Part shown: in pieces, positions 57,510-64,000 of the stretch | How positions within the stretch are numbered: position 1 is the stretch's first letter | Layout of the letters: the number at the start of each line of letters is the position of its first letter | From: Pyrenochaeta sp. MPI-SDFR-AT-0127 | Lineage: Eukaryota > Ascomycota > Dothideomycetes > Pleosporales > Cucurbitariaceae | Assembly (NCBI GenBank): GCA_020747015.1 | Contig: JAGTJM010000091.1 | Location: 1-64,000, forward strand | Direction of reading: 5' to 3' | DNA length: 64,000 nt | Notes under the pieces: model-generated | Seen by the model: only the letters and a program-made list of their open reading frames with translations | Told to the model about the DNA's origin: nothing | The model's database searches: none | Translations under genes and position numbers: made by a program

Positions 57510-57843
57510 CTTAGTTTTTGGACAGTTAGAATGATAGTTCCGGAGAATAGTGGTGCTGAAAAACAAAGTGGAGTTCGCTGACACAATTATACGCAGTCTC
57601 CATGGGGACCCCAGATGGCCATCATTTCCTACATGGCGATAGCGTCGGCCGAAGTTGCCGACAGCCAAGGTTCAGGATCGGGGTTGCCGCAAAGGTGGGC
57701 AGGGTACAGTATTTTTCGGCTTGCAAATAAAAGAAGGACGGCCTGCTGATCAAAACTCAAGAATCATCGTTGAAAGTACCGAGTATCAAATATTTCCCGG
57801 TAAAGACCTGAATCAGACTCAGACTCATAGGCTACTTTCCACA
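57510..57843. promoter_or_regulatory. Divergent promoter, MFS and GH31 genes
   Basis: 334 bp. It contains scattered CGG/CCG triplets (for example GCGTCGGCCGAAG near 57645) that could serve a Zn2Cys6 regulator. No clear spaced palindrome found. Confidence 0.35.
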
Positions 57844-60414
57844 ATGCCTCAGCTTGAACACATCCCACAGGGGTACCACGCGGTCTCAGCAACCGGTAGT
57901 TCAGATTTAGATGTTAACTTACAGTCGCATTCAGGTGACTTCAGCTTCACGTTCGAGGCCTTGCAACAGGGATTGTTCCGCACCACATTCACATCTCCCA
58001 AACATCTGCTTCCGCCTCATCGAGCAGCACCAATTCCGCAACGCAATGTCGACATTGCGAGCACAGTCTCCCCTAGTACCACCTCAAGAACCCTCACTGT
58101 CAACGGTGTTACTGCAAACATAGATTGGGCTAGTGGGCTGCCTTTAGTGTCTCTCACACTGCCCGGTCAAGATACACCCATTCACTCCGATTTACCGCAT
58201 CGCTCTTACGTTGCGGATGGTTCTGGTATAGCTCATTATACACGCTATAACAATGGAACGCTTCATCTTGGCCTTGGCGAGAAGCCAGCGCCGATGGATC
58301 TCTCAAATCGCCATTTTGTTCTCTCAGCCACAGACTCTTTTGGATATGACGTCCACCGTACGGATCCCATGTACAAGCACATTCCACTTCTGATCAATGC
58401 TACGCCTGAAGGCTGCGTTGGAATTTTTTCGACAACCCATGCGCGCGGATTTTACTCGGTTGGCTCAGAGATGGATGGTATGTGGGGTCGATTCAAAGTT
58501 TATCGACAGGAATACGGTGGGCTCGAGGAATATCTTATAGTTGGGAAGACCCTCAAAGACGTCGTTCGCACCTACGCAGATTTGGTAGGGTATCCCATGC
58601 TGGTGCCACGTTGGGCTTTCGGCTACTTGGCTGGAGGTATGAAGTACTCCATGCTTGATAACCCACGCGCGAGCGATGCGCTGATGGAGTTTGCCGGAAA
58701 ATTGAAGAAGCACGACATTCCTTGCTCAGGTTTCCAGATGTCATCTGGATATACCGTTGCCGAAACGGAGCCAAAAACTCGTAATGTCTTCACATGGAAT
58801 CGACATCGTTTTCCGGACCCAAAAGGCTTTATAGACGCTTTTCACAAGGAGGGTATCCGACTAATTGCAAACGTTAAACCCTATGTTTTGGGAAATCATC
58901 CCGAGTACGAAAAGCTGAAGGCGGCCGGTGCTTTCTTCACCGATTCTCTTACAATGACCTCCGCGCAAGCTCGCTTGTGGAGTGCTGGAGGCGGTGAGAG
59001 TGGCATCGGTGGGCATATCGATTTTACTTCTAAGGCGGGTTACCAATGGTGGTATGAGGGCGTTCGCGAACTGAAGCGTGTCGGCATCGACTGCATATGG
59101 AACGACAACAACGAATACACTATCCCTCACGACGGATGGCAGTGCGAACTGACCGAGCCGACCGTTATCCAAGATAACGCTGCTGACTATGGAAAAGATA
59201 TTGGATTCTGGGGCCGTGCTTTGAACACTGAGTTGATGGGAAAGAGCTCTCATGACGCCTCACTCGATATCGAACCGAATCAGCGCCCGTTCATCCTGAC
59301 CCGGAGCGCAACAGCAGGCACACTCAGGTACTGCGCAAGTGCATGGAGCGGCGATAATGTCACTAGCTGGGATGGCATGAAAGGGGCTAATGCGCTCTCG
59401 CTCACAGCAGGCATGTGTCTGATGCAATGCTATGGCCACGATATCGGGGGGTTTGAAGGGCCGCAGCCGTCTCCTGAACTGCTTGTGCGCTGGTGTCAGC
59501 AAGGGATCTACTCGCCTCGCTTCGCGATTAACTGCTTCAAGACTTCACCAGATAACAATAGCGTCGGCGATGTTATCGAGCCTTGGATGTATGAGGAGAC
59601 AACCCCGCTAGTCCGCGATATCATAAAGCGACGATACGAGCTCATTCCATATTTATATTCGCTTGCTCTTGATTCACATCAAACCGCGACACCGCCGCAA
59701 CGATGGACCGGCTGGGGCTACGAAAGGGATCCCGAGGTTTGGAACAACCGAAAATTGACAGATGGGGAGACACAATACTGGCTTGGTGACTCATTGCTCG
59801 TGGGTGGTGTGTTTGAAGCTGGTGCTGAGACAGCCATGGTATATCTTCCGAAACACCATGAAGATGTGGACCTTCAGTACTTGGACGTGAACAATGAACC
59901 GCAGACGTACTATTCTGCCGGCCAATGGGTCGAAATTTCCGCAAAATGGACGGATAGTATACCCGTTCTTGCCAAAGTTGGTGGAGCCATTCCGGTAGGA
60001 CGAGCCGAGCAAGTCCTTTCCCTTGGAGAGACGTCAAATCCTGCAAACCTCTCGCTGGATGATTACCGTGGCGTAGAGCTCTTTCCGCCAAAGGGTTCGT
60101 CAAATGGCAAGGTCTTCTCCAACTCGTGGTATGAGGATGATGGTGTTTCGCCACCGCCCGCGCGCATATCTGTGTTCGAGTTACGCTATGTGACTTCTGA
60201 CACGGAGGTCTCAGTGGAGTACAAAGAAACTTTACAATCGAGTTTCAAGCCAGCCTGGGCGAACCTTGAGATTATCTTGCCAGTTGGCGATGCGAGGATA
60301 GTACAGTTCAATGGGAGTAAATTAAGGCGCTGTGAGTCCGATTCAAGAGGAAGACCATGCTTCCAGGCTTCGATTGAACGGGATCATAGCAAGGGGAGAG
60401 TTGAAGAGATATAA
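57844..60414 (+). CDS. Glycoside hydrolase family 31 (alpha-xylosidase/alpha-glucosidase type)
   Basis: A single-exon 856-residue protein. An N-terminal beta-domain (FTFEALQQGLFRTTF) leads to the GH31 barrel. Barrel motifs are LVPRWAFGYLAGGMKYS, FQMSSGYTV, the nucleophile Asp421 in IDCIWNDNNEY and the acid/base Asp504 in SAWSGDNVTSW. LSLTAGMCLMQCYGHDIGGF and RYELIPYLYSLA follow, and the beta-sandwich C-terminal part ends at 60414. No signal peptide is seen, so it may act inside the cell on an imported oligosaccharide or glycoside. The nucleophile motif reads WNDNNE instead of the common WxDMNE. Exact specificity (xyloside, glucoside, sulfoquinovoside) cannot be set from sequence alone. It pairs with the divergent MFS gene and the nearby regulator. 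Confidence 0.92.
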   Translation: MPQLEHIPQGYHAVSATGSSDLDVNLQSHSGDFSFTFEALQQGLFRTTFTSPKHLLPPHRAAPIPQRNVDIASTVSPSTTSRTLTVNGVTANIDWASGLPLVSLTLPGQDTPIHSDLPHRSYVADGSGIAHYTRYNNGTLHLGLGEKPAPMDLSNRHFVLSATDSFGYDVHRTDPMYKHIPLLINATPEGCVGIFSTTHARGFYSVGSEMDGMWGRFKVYRQEYGGLEEYLIVGKTLKDVVRTYADLVGYPMLVPRWAFGYLAGGMKYSMLDNPRASDALMEFAGKLKKHDIPCSGFQMSSGYTVAETEPKTRNVFTWNRHRFPDPKGFIDAFHKEGIRLIANVKPYVLGNHPEYEKLKAAGAFFTDSLTMTSAQARLWSAGGGESGIGGHIDFTSKAGYQWWYEGVRELKRVGIDCIWNDNNEYTIPHDGWQCELTEPTVIQDNAADYGKDIGFWGRALNTELMGKSSHDASLDIEPNQRPFILTRSATAGTLRYCASAWSGDNVTSWDGMKGANALSLTAGMCLMQCYGHDIGGFEGPQPSPELLVRWCQQGIYSPRFAINCFKTSPDNNSVGDVIEPWMYEETTPLVRDIIKRRYELIPYLYSLALDSHQTATPPQRWTGWGYERDPEVWNNRKLTDGETQYWLGDSLLVGGVFEAGAETAMVYLPKHHEDVDLQYLDVNNEPQTYYSAGQWVEISAKWTDSIPVLAKVGGAIPVGRAEQVLSLGETSNPANLSLDDYRGVELFPPKGSSNGKVFSNSWYEDDGVSPPPARISVFELRYVTSDTEVSVEYKETLQSSFKPAWANLEIILPVGDARIVQFNGSKLRRCESDSRGRPCFQASIERDHSKGRVEEI

Positions 60415-61765
60415 GCTGTATTAGCTCGCAACTGCCTTGATTAAGCTTTATTCTATAGCAAAACCAATATGGCCTTCATTGAATTTTATTCATCCTTCGG
60501 TGTACCAATTCATCATGTGGAAATCAACAACTTGAAGTGGAAGCGTCAAAAGAAGAATTTACGGACATGCTCGGTCCACGGTCTGGCCCCGCGAAATAGT
60601 GGTCACTTAAGACTAACTCTTTGAATGGCGCAATCCGGACAACACCCACTCCAATGGAGACTGCACGGTATGTCAGATTTCGTCCGTCGCCGCTAGTAAT
60701 AAGTGATCTAAAGGCATTTTGAAAAACACTCGGCGATTGATCGGATTATGAAGGCATCTCGCAATTTTCGCTAGTAACAGTTGGCGGACGGATGTCCCTG
60801 CGGTGATCTACGGCTTTACCGACATTCTAACCCCCTTCTATGCATCCCACTGGTCGGGGAATCTAGTTGCCATTTTACACACTCCTCTCTCCCGCTCGCA
60901 TTTCCGCTCTGGGCATGATATCCTAACAGCCACTTCCTATGGTTACGACACAGCAGAGCATGAGCTAATCGCTCGACCTAAAGACGCGGGTTGAGAACTC
61001 ATGCGCCATGTGGAACTTACCCGAACTTGGTGTGGATACTACCGCCGTTTTATGGTACTAACGGCAATTCCGCCCCTGTTCAGCCGATGCTATCATATTA
61101 TAACGAATCGTGTATTACTAGGACATCAATACCGGCAGGTTTCAAAAATTTCGGTGTAGGTACATATTCCGAGGAAACCTCTTTCCCTGATGCGGATATC
61201 CGAATCAAAATAGGAGGTCACATTGGCTTGCGGTCGAAAGCTGCCGGGCGAACACTCATAATGGTAAGGGGCATGGAAATTGTGAAGTTGGGAGCAGCAA
61301 AAATAGCTAACTGCCCAGAAATCGTGTCGAGAATTAGTAGGATCTAGAGCCATTGAGTGCATGCAGGTTTAAGTGTCCTTACGGAGGTAAACTTGAGACG
61401 GTAATTCTACGCTTAAGACGCTGTCTGTCGTTAACGCACAACTGTCCTCCAACGCTGCAGAGTGTGCTTGCCCAAAAAAAAGACCTTCCATTACATTCAA
61501 GTTTCGTCTTTCAAAAAGTGTCCAGGGCCTACAGGCCATGTATCCAGGTCTTTAGGCTATTCTTTGCATCAATAAACTAGCAAAGATAGCATTAAGACTT
61601 CATTAAATAGAAACCACGATGAGTTATTTTTCACTTGTTGGTCTATCAGTCGTGTATACCACAGCTCTATTCTCTTCGTCACTTTAGGTCTTCGATCCGT
61701 CAGTGCTCCGTCAGCTTCCTGTCAACACGAGGCAACTTTCATTTTCGCTGTGTATAACGTTGAAC
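60415..61765. other. Intergenic, 1.35 kb
   Basis: No convincing gene. A 118-codon frame (60991-61347, plus) has no family signal and no supported splice partner. Confidence 0.45.
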
Positions 61766-62596
61766 TCAAAAGTACACACCCTTGTATGCTTCAGTTTCAG
61801 ACTCATCATCCGCCAGGTGACGATGCCAGCGTTCCATCCCTTCCATAACTTCATCTACCTTCGGTTTCATCAGCACCATGTAAGCTTCCTCTTCCATGAT
61901 TGGCTTTGGTTCCTGTGCTACCAGCAGGAAGCAGTTCTCGTTCTTGTTGTAACTCCAATCCCACCACGTTGATTCCAGTTGAGGCGCCATTGGTGCATCA
62001 TACCTCTGATAGTGATCCTCTTTCAGTACCGCCCCGACAAGACGATAATACTTGAGTGGGTATGTCTTGCCACTCGTTTCATCCAGGATAATCTTGATCA
62101 TTTTTACGTTACGCAGACGCCGGAGAAGCCTGACCAATTCCGATACATCGAATGAGCCGATCGGGGCGACGATCAATTCATCCAGATATATGCTTTCTAC
62201 GTTGAAAGGCCATGAACCCCAGGTTTCGAGCGAGAGCCATCTACATCGTATTGCAAGTTTTCGCACGTTTTGTAGAAAGACATCTGTTTGGTCGGCAATG
62301 ACTTGGTCGGGGTGCACAGTCAGAATGAACCTAGTCTTCTCGAATGCAAGACGTGTGAAATCCAAGCGAAATTGGCGGCAAACGAGCAAGACCGACAGGT
62401 TGGAAGCGGCTCTGTAGAATGGATCTAGACACTGGAAGGCACTATGCACCCCGCTTCTGCGCGGGAGATTTGAGCCTCGCACTTCTTTCATGGTGAGCCC
62501 AGCGTCTGGCCATTGCTCTAGCGCGTAGGCTGCGATTTGCAAACGAAGTTCGGTTGGCAATGACAAAAAGGTGGTCCTCGGCCCTGTTTCCGTCAT
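61766..62596 (-). CDS. F-box-like hypothetical protein
   Basis: A single-exon 276-residue protein. It begins with the short F-box-type motif FLSLPTELRLQIAAYALEQ (residues 10-28), then LSVLLVCRQFRLDFTRLAFE (about 68-87), a pairing typical of a very large fungal family. The C-terminal half is alpha/beta without known motifs and ends in an acidic segment (ADDESETEAYKG). ATG at 62596. It may be a ubiquitin-ligase adaptor. Function unknown. Confidence 0.68.
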   Translation of the reverse strand: MTETGPRTTFLSLPTELRLQIAAYALEQWPDAGLTMKEVRGSNLPRRSGVHSAFQCLDPFYRAASNLSVLLVCRQFRLDFTRLAFEKTRFILTVHPDQVIADQTDVFLQNVRKLAIRCRWLSLETWGSWPFNVESIYLDELIVAPIGSFDVSELVRLLRRLRNVKMIKIILDETSGKTYPLKYYRLVGAVLKEDHYQRYDAPMAPQLESTWWDWSYNKNENCFLLVAQEPKPIMEEEAYMVLMKPKVDEVMEGMERWHRHLADDESETEAYKGVYF

Positions 62597-62838
62597 GGTG
62601 CTCTTCTGAAACGACGGGAGATACTATATCGGTAGTACCACGAGAACTTTCCTTAAGTCTAACCGTAAGATCCTGACTATAGAGTGAGTGGGTCAGGTGT
62701 TGGAGGCAGGCTGACCGGCCTCGAGGTTGCTGGCAGAAGGCCTGGCAGGTCCGTGCACAACCATCTGATTAGATTTCTTCACCCCGCCAATCTCCGAACC
62801 TCGCACCACCATACTTCGTACCACATTCTTGTCCACCC

Positions 62839-64000
62839 ATGCGCGTTCATCATCTCCTGTTTACAATCTATACACTTCCTGATGTAGCAACAGCTCTTTA
62901 CCTTGGCAAGTGGTGCCCCATCGCCTGCGACACAACTTTGAACTACGCGACTTTCAACGACACTGACTCCTGGCTGTCGAGGAAAGTACGGGCATGTCGA
63001 AGCGAACTTCGTATCACTTCATTATACTTATGTTTTGACAAGTTCTGTCAAGATGATGGAGAAAGAGAACTATGGATTGAGCAACAGAGGCCGTGGTGTG
63101 ATGAATATGCAGGCGTGTCGTTGCCCAACTATCAAGAACTAGTGGACCGGTGGAAGCCTGATGATCGGAAAGGCGTGAAGAGGTTAAATGCGGACGATGC
63201 AATGAAGTTTCCCGTTCTAGATGATGTTGTAATACCAGATACAAGGTTTTTCGTGAGGGCTTTCACCACCTTAGTATGCCTCCATTCGGTCGTCTCGATG
63301 ATTGATCTCATGCTGATCCGCACCTTTAGGAAGCAGCTTTCTGGGAGTATGATATCCATCTCGTCTACGGGTAAGTGATTTGTGACTCAAGCATCAATTT
63401 ACCATTGACAAAAGTAGCTGGTACATGTATTACTTCTGGATATTGGTGGTGACCGCCGGTATCAGCGCTCGTTTATTATCGTTGATCCAGAACCTACGTC
63501 TCCAAAACCGAAGATATCAAGGCATTCCAGGTGACGACGCAGAATATTCTACCAAACGTCATGGCATTTTTGGCCTTCCCAAAGCCTGGATCAAACGATT
63601 TCTCTTGATCCCAGCCACGTTTGGAGACCGATGCTCTCGCCCTCTTGGTTGGTGTACAATACCGCCACGTATGCAATCGCTTACCATATTCTTCTTCCTC
63701 GTTCTCAATCTAGTCCTGTGTAGCTGTTCCTATCACCTAACAGATGGTAATCTGTACTGGCCAAACAAGTCAACACAGTTAACGCGTTATATATCTGACC
63801 GCACTGGAATCATATCCCTAGCAAACTTCCCATTAGTATGGCTTTTCGGCATGCGAAATGATGCTCTCATGTGGGTGACAGGCTGGGGCTTTGGCACGTA
63901 TAACGCATTCCACAGGTGGGTTGCAAGAGTCGCTACAGTCCAGGCGGTAGTGCATAGTGCTGGATATACCTTGATGATAATGGAGAGTAAGTTACCTGTA
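62839..64000 (+). CDS. Ferric reductase (FRE family), 5' part, cut by window end
   Basis: Exon 1 (62839 to about 63370) encodes an N-terminal signal segment, an extracellular Cys-rich region (GKWCPIACDTTLN, CRSELRITSLYLCFDKFC) and the first helix. Exon 2 (about 63419-63986) holds further helices and the start of the ferric reductase transmembrane domain, with heme-type His in YNAFHRWVARVATVQAVVHSAGYT. A GTAAGT donor follows at 63987, and the FAD/NADPH part lies beyond the window. Family members are plasma-membrane flavocytochromes that reduce Fe3+ or Cu2+ before uptake. The first splice junction (63361-63420) does not keep frame with the obvious GTAAGT/TAG pair, so the exact boundary is open. 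Confidence 0.8.

Noticed and set aside
60991..61347. A 118-codon plus-strand frame downstream of GH31
   Set aside because: No motif, low-complexity mix, no splice support or neighbour logic.
1..64000. tRNA or rRNA genes
   Set aside because: I looked for B-box-like strings such as GGTTCGAA; the hits (near 13283 and 26983) lie in coding sequence and have no cloverleaf context. A tRNA covariance scan would be decisive.

Overview
The window is nuclear DNA of a filamentous ascomycete (Pezizomycotina; Dothideomycetes is my best guess, not proven). The evidence is: genes with short 44-67 nt introns of fungal type (GTAAGT-like donors, CTAAT/CTGAT-like branch sites); fungus-specific families (HET-domain proteins, a lipase-NACHT STAND protein, Zn2Cys6 regulators, DUF6601, fungal type III PKS, Fot1/pogo transposons); and a sharp AT-rich block with the footprint of repeat-induced point mutation (RIP).

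Layout. 1-1553: the 3' part of a Fot1/pogo-like transposon with RIP-type stop codons. 1556-5660: a heavily RIP-mutated AT block. By reading through its stops I resolve a full-length Fot1-like element (2373-4231) inserted into the gag gene of a Ty3/gypsy-like retroelement, with two degenerate LTR-like direct repeats at the right side. 5671-14950: a DUF6601 membrane protein, a seven-exon lipase-NACHT (NLR-like) gene with a membrane-type C-terminus, a divergent multi-pass membrane protein and a tandem GFA-domain protein. 15182-15887: a 706 bp near-perfect foldback element. 15.9-19.9 kb: a gene-poor stretch with a broken fungal lectin gene.

19872-28321: a compact catabolic-looking cluster with an ACS-type MFS transporter, an HpcH/HpaI aldolase, a D-2-hydroxyacid dehydrogenase and two Zn2Cys6 regulators. 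An 8 bp CGG-containing motif recurs in two of its promoters. 29041-30439: a type III polyketide synthase. 32.3-40 kb: two F-box-type genes and two orphan membrane proteins. 40.7-51.1 kb: two HET-domain genes flank a FAD monooxygenase, a secreted Asp-box propeller and an auxin-efflux-carrier-type transporter. 53761-60414: a second small sugar-use cluster (Zn2Cys6 regulator, MFS transporter, GH31 glycosidase). 61.8-64.0 kb: another F-box-like gene and the 5' part of a ferric reductase, cut by the window end.

Together the window mixes transposon-rich, self/non-self-recognition-type sequence (NACHT, two HET genes) with two self-contained metabolic clusters, typical of an accessory or subterminal chromosome region. 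Gene models given as one span contain introns whose coordinates I worked out by hand from frame and splice consensus. They are stated in each entry.
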